From the NCBI RefSeq assembly GCF_002443255.2, contig NW_019211457.1:43051119-43115118 (forward strand): a stretch of 64,000 nucleotides of DNA. Direction: 5' to 3'. Positions 26,167-39,693 of this stretch are shown here, one piece after another. Made by a program: the position numbers and the translations under genes. Position 1 is the stretch's first letter. The number at the start of each line of letters is the position of its first letter. The stretch comes from Varroa destructor (Eukaryota; Arthropoda; Arachnida; Mesostigmata; Varroidae). The notes below the pieces were generated by a model that saw only the letters and a list, made by a program, of their open reading frames with translations, was not told the DNA's origin and did no database searches.

Positions 26167-28143
26167 CAAAGCTACATTTTTAAAGAAAAAAGCAAATTGA
26201 GGACAAGTAGCGTCAATATACTTAGCAAGAATACATATATGTCAAATAAAACTAAAGGTATCGTGTTTTCGCGCGCACATCGTTGCTGACAACGACGTGC
26301 AGTACGGAACTGTTTTTGAAAAAAAAAATGGCGACTTTATTTACGTAAGGTATCATTTGGACCCATTTTAGCACGACAATTACGTACACTGAACCATATA
26401 GCATCGCCTACCTTCATATAAATTCTGCTTACTCGTGTTATTTGTGTTGAGCAAAAGTAGATTAATCACAGTATAATCTCATAAAGTTAGATCGAAGAGT
26501 ACTCAACGATTAATCCAGCTTTCTTGCCTACAATTACAGCAGTAAAACCTCGAATCACAGAGTTTTATCAATTCTCCTAATCTCTCGCCTCTCCTTTGTT
26601 TTTATTTATTAATAAAAATAGGACCGAATTGTGGGTATCTGCGTCGATAATAGTAAACTGCGCTGCCCACCTGGATTTTACTTACTTCCCTTTCCTACTA
26701 CGGCGAACGCAACAATGGCGGTATCAGCAGCAAAACCGAGCCTCCAATAAGGTTGTCGTGCACCGATTATATACTCTATACTTAACTGTGGACGGACTGT
26801 ATCAGTGTACATTGAATTCAGTTAATCCACGGCAAGATGATCCTTCTCAGAATAGGTTTTTTTTTCCAATGCTACAGTGATTGTAGTCTTAGCATAATGA
26901 TAGTTCTACTGCCGTTTTTTTGTTGATCGTATAAGTGTAAAAGCCTTGTATGATTGGGGCCCGCATATGTCTTCTAGGAGGCAGCAGTTTCGGCGCGACC
27001 ATTGTGTGGTATAGGTTCTACGGTTCATTTGTTTCTGCCGAATGAACGGTGCCAGCGGTACGGAAGGACCCCAAACCGGCAATGGTGGTAAGCTATGTCT
27101 TGGCCGAAGAATAGATCACAATAATATTATGATTCTAATTAGGTATTAGAATGTATTGGACATTAGATGAAATACTCGATCTATGACAGTGGTTGTAAAT
27201 CGAACATTTTTCGACGGACGGCAAATACGTCACGCTAGATTTCTCCTCATAATCCTTGCGAATCCTTGGCGCTACCGTACAATTGAATAGCTAGACGACG
27301 CTGTGCAGAGACTGCAATGAAGAAGGTATGATTTACTAGTTAGCCAAAATCAGTAAAGCACAAATCAGAGCATATGCAGCGTCCATAGGTACATTTTAGT
27401 GTTTGAAAACGATTCGCGTCTTACTTTTATAATGATACGTTACAGTTACTCGGTATCAGTTAACTTACTAAGCATAACTCTCACCCAGTTAACTTTGCTG
27501 AGACAGAAAACCGCTAGGTGTATCGATAATCTACAGAGATTTATATTCAAAACTTCGTGTTATTAGTTCAGATTTTTTAGCTTTCGTTTAAGATTTGAGC
27601 TTCGTGATCTGGTAACGACAGCAAATGCGGCACGTAGCCATACTGTTACGGTGCTGTTTTGAGAGATACACAAAGTGTGTATGGGGTACCTAATGAAGCT
27701 GATTTGAAGTGAGCTGGAAGGACACAGTGAATTATTCTGGTGGAACCGAAACCCGTACCTGTTAGCGGCCTGTAAATGGGGAAATGTAAATTGTTGGCAG
27801 AGGATGAATATGAATCTAAACGATAAGATGGATATTCGTCAAAATGACAAACTCAAAGCATACAGGTGTACAGGTACACAAATACGGTATCTGAAGTTGA
27901 TTGATATTGATTAAGGTCCCTCCTTGCACCAGCCAGTATACGGTAAACCCCCAGACTGTTAAGGGCCTGACATGTGGCAGGTCCACTCCTGTGATAGTCT
28001 GTCGAAGGTAATTACAACTTTATTTTTTCGTACGTTTTAAAAGACAAACATGTAGGTTTCGAGTATGCACATCTTTTTCCATAATTATATTTGATGACTG
28101 CAATTTGGGTTTAAGGACGAATGATTACTTCCACTTTCTACTA

Positions 28144-28158
28144 CCCCCCCCCCCCCCC
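28144..28158. repeat. C15 homopolymer
   Basis: Fifteen consecutive C bases. The length may be unreliable in short-read assemblies. Confidence 0.9.
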
Positions 28159-28413
28159 TCTGACTTCATAAACACACTCAAATTTGTATTCTGTTTATGA
28201 TCGACGATAAATTTATGTTAAGGATAATTGGAATTAGCTTGAGTTTTGGCGCTGCCGTGAATTTCTGAAATTCGAAATTCAATATTGTTAACTAAACATC
28301 TATAAATTCGATAGCAGCTCCCTAAGTCTGTATAATTTGCAGTCTTAGATTTTAGACTAATTTAATATATTCTATTTAGAAATATTTTTCTAATTTAATT
28401 TGAGAGTGTCGCT

Positions 28414-28468
28414 CAGCTCAGCGGGTAGATTCAGCTCATAAACAATAACGGATATTGTGGTACGAAAC
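28414..28468 (+). other. Degenerate tRNA-like box A / box B pair
   Basis: CAGCTCAGCGGGTAGA resembles a tRNA A box (usual TAGCTCAGNNGG). GGTACGAAAC, at nearly tRNA spacing (47 nt against 46), resembles a B box. Acceptor and D stems do not fold, so this is at best a tRNA pseudogene, a SINE head or chance. Confidence 0.2.
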
Positions 28469-28617
28469 GCCGTTAATAAGCTAGAATACCTTGTATCAGT
28501 TTGATTTTAGTACCATCTATACGCCTATAGCCGTGCCTACGGGGTCCACCTCAGCGTTTTTCTGTGCTAGGAACGTTGCTAAATACATTCTAGAAATAGT
28601 ATTTACTTTTTTAAATG

Positions 28618-28642
28618 ATATATATATATATATATATATATA
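28618..28642. repeat. (TA)n microsatellite
   Basis: About twelve uninterrupted TA units. Confidence 0.95.
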
Positions 28643-29246
28643 GGACAGAATAACTGCATATGTGTATGGCTACTGTGTGTCCGAAATAGGGTATATGCAA
28701 GGTATTTTATCGGTAAACATTGCTGGTTACGTTTAGTGAAATATACTTTATCGAGGCTGTAGCTTTCCTATATTAACAAATAGTTTAAAACCTTTATTTA
28801 TAATCTGTGGTTTCCATTATTCAGATAGACGCCTTAAAGGAAATCTGCGAATTTTCAGTTGACGGCTATGAACTTCTGTTGTTCATCTCAGGTAACTGTC
28901 CGGTGTGGTTATTTTGGACGCCTCAATATAGATCGATGAATAGCGCAATATATCCAATGTAGATTTTGACAAAATGCCATGCCTTGCCAATTTAGCCGGG
29001 CGCGAGAATCTAGGCCTGATGTATGGCTGTTGCATAGTTTATCATACCTGGCCTGTTACGTGGCTGACCCACCTTCAAAGATTTATACACGGAGCTTGCT
29101 CAAAAAAGCTTTGCCGTTTTTTTGAAAGTAGATAAAACATGAATCCTTTGTAGTCACTTTTGTTTGAATTGGATTAATTTATTCACGTTCAGTATGCAAA
29201 CACGTGCTTGTTACTAACGCCCATGGTCACTCTCTTGGGCTAGAAC

Positions 29247-29440
29247 TTCTCTGTGTTTCGAACTGTACGTCCGGTACCACCACTAGGTATTTATTCAATC
29301 AGACACATAGCTGGCAGCCAGGAACGACGAACTTTATCTATGTCCAAGTTCGAACCTAGGTCGCAACGCGTCTTGAAAACGAACAGACAAATACGTTATC
29401 CCCCCCAAGTTATTATGGGGACCTTGGTCTTAAAACACGT
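29247..29440. repeat. Diverged interspersed repeat, copy B
   Basis: Same block order as 21571-21760: CTCTGTGTTTCGA, TCCGGTACCACCACTAGG, GCTGGCAGCCAGGAACGA, CTATGTCCAAGTTCGAACC and CAAATACGTTATCC. An extra block of about 15 nt follows ACTAGG in this copy. The 141-codon open frame that starts here (29253-29678, plus) overlaps the repeat and shows no protein domain, so I treat it as incidental. Confidence 0.5.
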
Positions 29441-32400
29441 ACAGGACCGGCTGACATCGACCCCAACATTACGACCAACGAACCCGTTCGTGATCAAACC
29501 ATTAACGTCGTCTAATGATTGTTTAAAGATAGAGTCGCATCAGACAAAGATATACGATCAACTGTTCGCTTTCGCCTTTACCTTACCACTCTTTCCTCTT
29601 TTCTATCAATCATTGAAAAAAGCTCCCCTTTTCCAGCCCAAGCCAACGGGCCAATCTGTTGAGAAAGATGGTCGCTAAACAACTTGAAAATCAGCCGAAA
29701 AGGTAAGCTGTTCCTATACGATTACACTTACCTATGCGATACATTGCCGATCGGATTTAGCCGAAAATTAAGACGCCGGGTGGCTAGTAAAGTGAGCTAA
29801 AGCATTTTGTCCGGAGGCGGTCCATGTGCAGCCTCAAGGGTAAATACCTACACAGAATTTTCAGGCTCTAGGAAGTTATGACTCCATATCCGTATGAATG
29901 GAATCCGTGTGTTTACAAGACACGTGTAAGCCTAGAGTTAGTCGTATGACTATCCGAAAACGATTCAGATTTGCATTTGCTGAGAACCTTGTGAAGATAA
30001 AAGTGTTAAGCGGTGATTTGCCCATGTCTCACTTGCACTGAGTGAACGAAGGAAAGTTGCAATGAATGAGGCAAAGCGATCTTTCTCTACGACAGCGTCA
30101 GGCCGCGCATGACTGAAAGCCATCCTACAAGAGCCTGGATAGAAGCTTTCTCGCATTCAGCATACTCCAGCTTTGCACCGATAGGTTCCGACCTGCCCCG
30201 ATTATTAACAGATAATATTCTTAGCAGTGTTCAATTTGATATTCGTGCCTATAAAATAGGTTGAATACAAACGAGTACAGAAATTAGACCATAGACTACA
30301 CGATAGAATATCTTAATCCAAGTTTTCGATGTTATCTGAGCAATATTTAAAAATAAATACTGCCAAATAGCGACATCCAGCGTAATAGACGGGTTTAGGG
30401 TATCAAAGGTACTGTTGTCTTGCCGTTACGGGTGATCTCACAACCTTTGGATCGGAGCATCAGCAAGTTACTGGACCATCAATCACGAGCCTAATTCATA
30501 TTTACGAGCGCAAAGCAACAGGATGTTTCTGCTATCATGCTAAATATGGTGCTCGCCGTACCATCTGCTTATACCAGTCTAATGAGCAAAACTCTAGCCA
30601 TCGGTGGCAGGAAGCTGTATGCTGACCATCATACAGAGTCGTGCGGCCTTGATCCGTTATTAGCCTAGCAGACCCCTTCGAAAGATTCCAGCATGAACTA
30701 AGCCAATCGTCTGTCTTTTTAGGCCGACGAAACCCAAGAAGGATCCTTGCCACACTATAATAAAAGCGCAGTTGAAAAGCATTAGAGAGTGTGGGATGTT
30801 GTTAAAATAGGTAAAGGCAATGTTGAGTCTTAAAGCTCTAAAATAGCGTAGGGTACACGATACGAAGAAAGGAACGACCGGAGCACAGTTATTTGGTAAG
30901 ATGGATGAACAAGTAACAGCTGCTCTGCCCGCGTTCGCGAAATATGTATGCGTACAACAAATACATAAAACGCAGTATTAATTAGCAGCGTATCGGTATT
31001 CTCTTATAAGATTGCTTTGTTTCGATCTTCTCGAAGGGAAAATACCTATTCTTCACATAGTATCGTCAGTTAATTAAGTCACGAGGCACAGAACTGCCAT
31101 TGAAGAGCTGAAAAATAAACCGGACGTTCTGGTTTTCCCAACCCAGTGTCAACGAGTTAAGTTATGCAGCAACAACGATTTGGCCAGCGCCTGTCATAAA
31201 ATGAACAGCAGTGAGCTTGTTCTGTGTATTACACATGTGCATGTTTGTGTGGACGTGCGAAAAACGGTGCAGGTGCCTGGAGCATTGTGCAGGAGATAGC
31301 AATGGAGTGATTCCTCGCAAGCAACAACAACGAACGACAAAAAGAGGTGAAATCGTATATTGGCATCAAGCGTGCAACACTGTTCAGCCCTAGAAAAACA
31401 CATATATAGTATTCATTCTACATACGTATGTATATATCTTCCTAAGGAATAGGTTAAGTTTAAGGGACTGTACATACGATGAGCGCCCGTTGTCGAGGCA
31501 GGCTTTTTACTGACTCCTTTACATCGGCTAGACAAAGAACCAACCACCTGTGCTTCCAGCAGTATGCGGGAGGTAACATATTGACTTGCGAGCTCCTTAG
31601 CCGCACTGTCGGCATGTTTAATTCGGACTTTCAAATCAAAGCTGGACGAAAGCCGTATTCCAAACGATGAGGCAATAAATTTGTCACCCAACAGATCTGC
31701 TACTGAATAAGGAGGTTACCTTATCTCCTGTCAAACAGAAGCGACGAGCATACGGACAAAAAATGTAGAGCCTATAACCTAAGCCATTCAGGTGTCTATA
31801 GAATTTTAAAACCAATTTGACGACCGGACCAGCACTCAGACTGGCTTTGTCTGCTTTCTGTGAGTGACTCAGATCTATTCATTGTGCTTGCGTTGATATC
31901 GGTAAAATTCTATCAGGAAATCGAAAAGATTCAACAAAAGTTTCGCACTGGTCCCAGATGAGTCCACGTTAAAAAAAAGTTACAACCAACTATTTACAAC
32001 CATGGCACCTATTCTAAGATCGATGAGAGTGCGGGCTGAAGATTACTTCCCAATGCCTTTTGATAAACGAACACTAATAGTGATCTTTATCGTATCATTG
32101 AATCGATGGACTTGCATTGTTCTGTGTAAAAAAATACCTAACAATGTCCAGCAAGCACCGAAGTTTAACGGCGTACTGCCGCTTGCCGTCATATGGGCGA
32201 CGGTATGATAAAAAAAAACCATGTTCCTGCTCTCCGCCTCAGATGGCGCCATGCTGTCGAAGTATATTTTCCGTGGACCCGACATTTATTATTATTTCTT
32301 AGTCGAGTTAGTATACAACGAACAGCAGCAGCGATCGAGCGGCATGATCATTTATGCAGTGAGACGAACGGTCCGTTGCGGATCGCGTTCTTTGTGCTGC

Positions 32401-34349
32401 CGTTTTACCCGAGTTTAAACTTCTGCATCCAACGCCAGGTGGTTCAAACTCGCCTATTCCATGCCACCTATTCTCGACGTAAATTGAACTAATGTTTAGA
32501 ATTACTTCCAGATGGCTTTCGTTTAGAGCATAATGGCAAACTATGATTTCTCGCCATATCATCGACATGTAGGATATCTCAGTAATTTCCACCATGTTAT
32601 AGCAAGCCATTAAAATTGCTCGTAGCAATCGTGATATTAGCGAAGGCGTTGTCGCTCTTGTGTCATGATAGCGGCTTTGTCACTTGTGACAAACCGATGA
32701 ATCTGCTTTCACTTGCCTTGCCTTGAGTACCCAAGCAGCTGTGCAACGATTCGAGGTCTGGACAAAGTTTTTGATACAGAGATAGCAAAAGCACCTGCCA
32801 ACGGTTGTGTCAGTTATCTTCTTTCAGCTTCATCAGCTCATAGCTATCATTGCATTGAGACTGCGTGAACTGCTTGCGGCAAGCGTCTTAGTATCTCGGT
32901 GTTGTCGTCCCCCTTGTCGCGTTCAACGATCATGTGTCCCGTGCGTTGAGTTGCTAGATATCGACATGCTTTTAGCTTCTCGCAGCAGAATCAGACATAT
33001 GCGAGAGTTCTGGAGATCTCAACGCAGCCGGTTGCAGGCAACGGTCCTGCAGGTAAGCAACGTGCGACGAGCCGCTTGGCAAAGCCGGTGTAGCTGCTGA
33101 TTGCCAGACACTGCCGAAGATACAATTTCAAGCCCGACGACTGATGCGCTAAAAGCATATAGATCTACTAGATAAATCGATAGATGGATGATTGAATAGG
33201 CTAAGACTCATACCCTTATAGATTTACAAAGGTTATGGGCAACGGTGAGACTTACGTCGCGGTAAACAGGTGCGTTGGTTTTTAGCCGCACTAAGCCTAT
33301 GTAATACTGTATCAGTGTGGTTTCTGTGCTTCATGCTATCTTGCGAATACGTGCAGGAAATTACTTTGTCCAGTAGAATGCAAAACGGAATCGCAGTCAT
33401 TGCTAAGGGTAATCGTAGTATAATGGTCTACACGAAGAATGCGCATGGAATGTTTATGTAGTTGGAAATTCAATATACAGGACACTAGCATGTAGGCAGT
33501 GGGACATTGGGCTTTTCAGCGACTCCTATCTTGGGTCTGTGCAGTAAAAGAAAACCGGTATTTGTCTCACACGTGATAGTTGTTCACGCTGAGAACGCTT
33601 AGTTCCTGCTTGCCCAAGAAATGAAGTCAATGAAGTTCATTCAATTTAGGAGCTGTCTATGCTCAATAATATGATAGCGATAGTAAATTAAACAAATATA
33701 ATATATTTCCATTGTAGTCAGTACTCTTTACATTAATTTAGTGTCTTACATTTAGCCGAAGCCGCTGCGACGTCCTCCAACTTTAACTTTATTTACGTTG
33801 CGATCAGCGATATTTCTCCAGTTGTCGCCGGCAACAGAATTATCGCCGAATCTAAAGCAGCTTAGCATCAAGTTCTTAGAATCTCTCTCCTTGTTGCATA
33901 TTTTAACACTGTCTGTCAATTTCTATTGGCGAATACTAATCTCTAGATTATAATATCATTTCTGGTCCAAAGTCCAAAGTGAACCGATTTACCACCGCTG
34001 CTACAGCTGCTTGCCGCGGTCAAGGAGCTCAATAGAAAGTGGGCTGACCTTTCGCGATCGATGATAGAGAAAAGATTCTCTGGCGCCACCGATCCAAGAT
34101 CTCGATTTGATCGACCTTCTCGATAAGCGGCTTTCGTCAGTTGTTCAACTATTGTTTATGCATCTGGCCAGGCTGCGCTCATATATATGCTGTTCGTATA
34201 GTCACAGGACGCAGAAGCTTTTGGCTACTTGTATCTAAAAGCGTCCTCGTTCTGAGAAAATTTTCTGAAAAGCGTCTGACAAAGTGGTTTCTTCCGTATT
34301 ATATATCTAATAGTAAACATACATTATAGTGTTAAGGTATATTTATAGG

Positions 34350-34397
34350 ACATAAACTTATCCCTATACGTTTATAGGGAGGTTTACAAGTTTATGT
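34350..34397. repeat. Nested double hairpin
   Basis: The outer arms, ACATAAACTT (34350-34359) and 34388-34397, pair over 10 bp. Inside, TCCCTATA (34361-34368) pairs with 34373-34380 over 8 bp around CGTT. It is a symmetric two-step stem. Confidence 0.7.
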
Positions 34398-35996
34398 GAG
34401 AGCAGCAGTAGCTTTTGCTGCTTTCCCTCGCGATGATATTCGCGACCGTAAGGAACGGATAATAGGAAAAAAAAGAAATAAAATTATATTGCGCTGATGT
34501 AGATACTGAATAGTTATTTGGAAGGATAAGGAGAACACTCATTTGCTAAATGGACATGCAGGCTTCGTGGCGCTTGGAAACCTATCTCTTATGGTATAAC
34601 ATTACGATTTTACTTTGCCGGTTTATTGCTTGCCGTAACCTCTAACTGCACTCTAAACAACCAGATAATAGAAACTGGCTTCTTTGTTTGTTAATTTTAA
34701 GGAAAAACGAATAAACAAGGGATCATTGCTTACACATGTTGGTCGCACTTCAGAAATGTTGATGAGGGTATTTTAACTGTGAATTTTATAGAGGGACAAT
34801 TGTGAGTGCGTATTCCACATTTATACCTCTATACTATTATGATTGGATTCAAATTAGCGATCGTCTAAAGCCGGGTGTACCGTACGTGTCGGTTTCCTGT
34901 GTCTAGTAGGTCACTTGACAGTTACAGTTGGAGACATAACCACTAGCCAGACTCTTGGACTAGTTTAAAGCTTTCGAAACGGTGCTTCTCAATGAAGACA
35001 CTTTTTGTGTATGGCACATATGCCTAATTTTGTTGATAGCTCCCTTTTTATTTTTCCTGTGTTCGTTCACCGGTCGATCGCGCTTCTGATGACGGAATCG
35101 ACGAGCTGGTTGACAAGATGGATGGTCCCTGTCTTGTGGCGTGAAGGCCGGACATCACGCTCGTAAGGTCATAGCGGCGGATGTTTCTGTGAGAAAGTAA
35201 GCTTTCTTCGTCGCACTAGCAGTGGTGATACGACCTGGTGATTCGGCCAAACTGAGTCATCTGGATGCGTGTTCTTTTTTCGAGCTTTTGATCCCGTTTA
35301 GTTCGTCGTGTCAGCAATCGACATACAAAGAAAAATTGAAAATTAGAACGATTAAAAAATGAAGCAGGAAGAAATAGAGCGTACTAATTTTTGCGTCACA
35401 AACTCTCATAACTGTAGGCCTCAAGACGGTTCTTTCTTGGACAGTTGGTCACAGGCCCTAATGAAGAAGGATGATTGATGAGTTTTTTAATGATAAATTA
35501 TTGATAAAGCAAGACCCTGTTGATGCTATAGAAGATCGTACGTCGACACTGTATTGTATCTAGTTCTAAAGGGTTTCGCGTACAGTCTCCATTAGTCTGT
35601 TCGGCTGTACAATCTATTTGTATAATTAACTAGGTGTTTAATAATTTTTTAGGTAGTAATTTAAATTCAGGTAGATAACGAAGAACAAATTGATGTCCAT
35701 GATAACTTTTAGCCTCACTATGTTATAATGCTCTACTTCTGATAGTTGGAGAAACTGAAAATTTAAAAGGTGGTCTTTAGTCAATCTGAAGGTATAATGC
35801 TATGTTAGATACGGCGTTTTTTTGCAAAGTGGCAGAATCCATCAGCAGCCCCTTGTCTATTCAAGGGGGTTCCGCTTTGTGGAGTCTGAGAGTGTAAGGC
35901 ATAATGACTCTTTGTCCGTGATTGTCGCTGAAATAGCTATAATTCAACACGAATATTAGCTAGAATTTTGGCGTTCACGGTGCAGATCTGAAGCAA

Positions 35997-36013
35997 ATAT
36001 ATATATATATATA
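35997..36013. repeat. (AT)n microsatellite
   Basis: Uninterrupted alternating A and T. Confidence 0.95.
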
Positions 36014-39000
36014 GTTAGGAAGCAGAGTGTTGTCAGAAGCGCGTTTAAAATATGAGCAAAGGAAGGCAAGCTGCTGTTTCTGTTATGACTTAAATAAATT
36101 CTCTACGGTTCTGAACTATCGTGCTGGTTAAACAAGCCACTATAGTCGCGCAGAAATAAGTTAGATAAATGCTGCTAATACTGTGTATATATCTGTGACA
36201 AACTGTCTATTTGTGAATTAACGAGGTTGATCAGCCTGAGCTGTAAAATGATCACAAAGCTGTCTTAAATAAGCCCAAAAAAAAAAGTCATGTTGGCCGG
36301 TTTGGTAAACAATGGAACGCATATGCCCGTTGTGACCCATTGTATCAAAGCAAATATTCGTGAACTCAGGCTCTTGCCTCGAAGTGGTAGCACGACAAAG
36401 TAGCAGAATGCTACTATGTTATTGCCCTGCGTTTGGATACAGTTATCTATTCTGTTTATATCGGCAGCGGCTAAGAAAGTGTTTACGCTGATATTCTCTG
36501 CAGAAACCGCAGAGGTATGCTTTTTTGTGTCAACTGTAATTCGTTTCCACTCTACCATTGACAGCTACCATTAAGTTGTCGCGTATGATGAGCAGTCGTA
36601 TCGAAGAAACCTATCCGAACGCAAAAGCACGTTCGTATCATTAGCGGGTATTACAGCCATGATTATTTCTCTGCCCCAGCGCTTTGTCTCCTAACTGTCT
36701 AGGACAACAGCAATGTCCGGACAGGACGACTCAACCCGCTCACCCTAGCAGCCATCTAACGGTTGATCGTTAACGCTTTCCTGCACTTTCTATCATTTAC
36801 TTTTATGCACACCCGCACACTCGATTATCGGCAATAACAGCAACAAAACTTTAAACAGTCTGGATGGCTGTACCTGATTCGTGAACGCACACATAGCACC
36901 TAGTAACGTCGACATCAGATTCAATTCAGCCTGAGCCAAAAATTACACTGCGATTAGTCCGTGTGACGAAGAGTGACGAGGATGAATGAGCCAGCTGGCC
37001 ACTATGCTAGCACTAGCCGGTAACCGGCCACCATTAAGAGAATAGGACTAATGGGTAGGGACTTCGCGGAAGTGGCACAACAAACAGGAATGACTTTTTG
37101 GCCTTTTTGCTGGTTTAGTCCTGTTCCTGCTACCGTGTCAACGAGCGCCAGTAAGTTCGTGTTTAAGAACACAAAAACGAGATGATTTCGAATAGCACGG
37201 CAACAGCAAGAACTAGGTGTACGGGTCCGTTTCGAACCGAAACGCAAAAATGAGCTATGATTTGTCTCTTTTGTTCATGAATTGCGATCGGTGAACGGTA
37301 CTAGAAACGTTTGGCTTGCCTTCGGGGCTTATTTGCTAGTGGGCTTATCATGTTCAAGTGGCAGGTTCTGAACAGGAAAAATGTTAACATTAAAAACGCA
37401 CTGTCGACGGTTGGGGGGAAAAAGCGACCAGCGAAATAGGCATAACGAACTGAGAAAGAAGAAATGACTTCAACAATTTTGTGTCTAATAACACGACACA
37501 TGGCCCACGGCAGCACGTTGGAGGTAACCTACTAAGTAATCATGACAATTGTCAGCTAAGAATAGAAACGGAATGAGCAATAAACAATAGAAAGATCAAC
37601 GCGGAGAGCATAATTGTTTGCTTTTTCATTAGATAGTTTATAGAAATGAAAAACATAGTTTACATAAGAGATGTTGCAGTTTCGGTCAGTAAAATGTCTG
37701 CAGTCGGCTTTTCGTTGTTGTTAAAGTCGTGCAAACTTTAATTCCATCGTTGCTGACAGCGTTGAAAGTCCCCTGACAACTCCGTAAGACAAGAATAAAG
37801 CATTTATTTTCGCATCTACCTACAGATTGAATCCTAAAAATACGTAATAGCATTTCGTCTGCTTCGAACGACGAAACAAATACAAGCCATAAATAGAGAC
37901 CCAGTTAAATTTACATTCAATTTAACTTAAATTGTTGTGCTGCTTTCCCTTTAGAAAAAAGCAAGCTCTAGCGCCTGCAAGCAACTGTACTGTGTATTCC
38001 CGAGTGCGTTAGAGCACTGACGCAACCAGGGTAAGCGTGTAAGTTGTGCCCCATGTTAGAGGTGGGCTTTCGAACGAGGATTCACTACGCATACATCTAA
38101 CGAGTGTCGCCTTCGTTAGCCAGGCCATGCGGTACAGACCTATGTCAACAAGCTGAAATGAGCCGTAAAGGACAGCCTCATGCAACATGACCGCAGGTCA
38201 TTCTTCGGGCTATTTGTTCCTGCGATTCGATTCGGAAGTGCGCGTAGGGAGGAAATGATCGGCTAAGAAATGCTGCAGAGCTTAAACAAGTAGCTCGATG
38301 TACAATATGCGTTACACCTGTGGAACAGCACTTGACGCCATTGTTACGTATTGTATTGATAAGGTCCTTTTTCTTGATTGTCACCTGTGGGTTCTATTGT
38401 GGGCCTTAGTTACCTGTGTGTTATGCGTACCGGGACAGGATGTTGTGGACTATACATATCGTCTCCAAATGATGATTCACTGTCCTATGTTTAGCCTCAT
38501 AGACAAAAGCACTGTTGCGCGTTTGCTACGTAGCGCTTGATCGGGGCACCCGTCCGTAGATAAAAGCGATTCGTTTGTCTTAGGTTATATAGTTTCAGAC
38601 TGTGGTGAATCGTTGAGGAACGCACAAGCCGTTTCAATGCAATTACCACAAGAAGGGGTCAAGTGGCTAGTCCCGGCTCCGACGTACGAAAAAATGAACA
38701 CAATAGGTTATTGAAAACAGCCTTTGTGAAAGACAAGCCGAAGGTCGCGTGCTTTCATTTGCCGGGAAGACTCCAATTCGTAACTATTTAGCATAAGGAG
38801 AATTAATTTATTTAAGATCCGTTTATGAATACTGACACTATAACCTGAAATTGCATTAATTGATCATTGGCCAAACTCTTTTTATCGTGGAGGCGGCGAT
38901 CGTTCGTGAGACTGTATCTCGTTATTTTTTCATCTGCCATTAGTTACTTTGATACAAAATAATCATATCCGCTTTTTTTTTTTGCTTCTTGTAGGCTACT

Positions 39001-39330
39001 CGCGAGGTGCGCGGCATACAATATAATGCTTGGATTTGATGCTCCTAAAGCTCTGATAAGGCCGAGAAACGTTCACGTAGAATGTTAAGCCATGGGCGAT
39101 GACGTCCAGATTTTGCGAACTTCTCAGCCCTGGCGGACTAGTTGTACACGCTCACGACAATGTCACTCAATCGATTTATGAGGTACAGCTCTAGCGGAGA
39201 AAAGTGGATTGTATGCCATTTAACATCGCGAAATTTCGTCGTCTGACCCTAAGTTTACTTGTATAAGCTTGATATGTTAATGAATCTTACGAGCCTTCTA
39301 TGAGGATGCAGCAGAGGCTTCAGACTCCAG

Positions 39331-39417
39331 TAGCATGGTCGTGGAGCAATGTGACGTGTGGGTAGCTGTGCAGTTCCGGGTTCGATCTCCAGCAAGTTGC
39401 ATGCTATTGAATTTTTT
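39331..39417 (+). other. tRNA-like / Pol III-type unit
   Basis: TAGCATGGTCGTGG (39331) resembles an A box. GGGTTCGATCTCC (about 39378) is close to a consensus B box at 47-nt spacing. A T6 tract (39412-39417), the usual Pol III terminator, follows about 20 nt after the B box. The acceptor and anticodon stems do not pair, so it is not a functional tRNA. It could be the head of a tRNA-derived SINE or a tRNA pseudogene. Confidence 0.3.
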
Positions 39418-39643
39418 ACGACAGCCTTCACAGTCAGATGGTATGCGAGAATATCTTTGCAGGTCCTGTCATGAATTGGATGGCATATCGGTGTTCACGC
39501 TGTGAACATCTATTGCGGGTTGGACAATGTAATGTTTGGCTATTTCTCTGTCGTCTCATAAATAACAGTAAGTTGAACACATCGTTCAGACATAGGTAAC
39601 AAAGCTATATGTACTGGATTCTGAATAGGAATTGGCCGTCGCA

Positions 39644-39693
39644 ATAGTCAAATAGGGAACTTTTAATACGTCAAGTGTTCCTTGTTCGACTAT
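39644..39693. repeat. Imperfect 17-bp inverted repeat
   Basis: ATAGTCAAATAGGGAAC (39644-39660) pairs with 39677-39693 at 14 of 17 positions, with a 16-nt loop. Confidence 0.6.

Larger units (their letters stand above)
26167..29246. other. Non-coding stretch
   Basis: No recognised gene. A 15-C run, a TA tract and a tRNA-like box pair are listed separately. Confidence 0.6.
29441..39330. other. Non-coding stretch
   Basis: No recognised gene. Many short open frames exist between 31 and 33 kb on both strands, but they overlap one another and lack family motifs. TA tracts and a nested hairpin are listed separately. Confidence 0.55.

Noticed and set aside
29253..29678. 141-codon plus-strand open frame
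   Set aside because: It starts inside an interspersed repeat whose other copy is not open in the same way, and no domain is recognisable.
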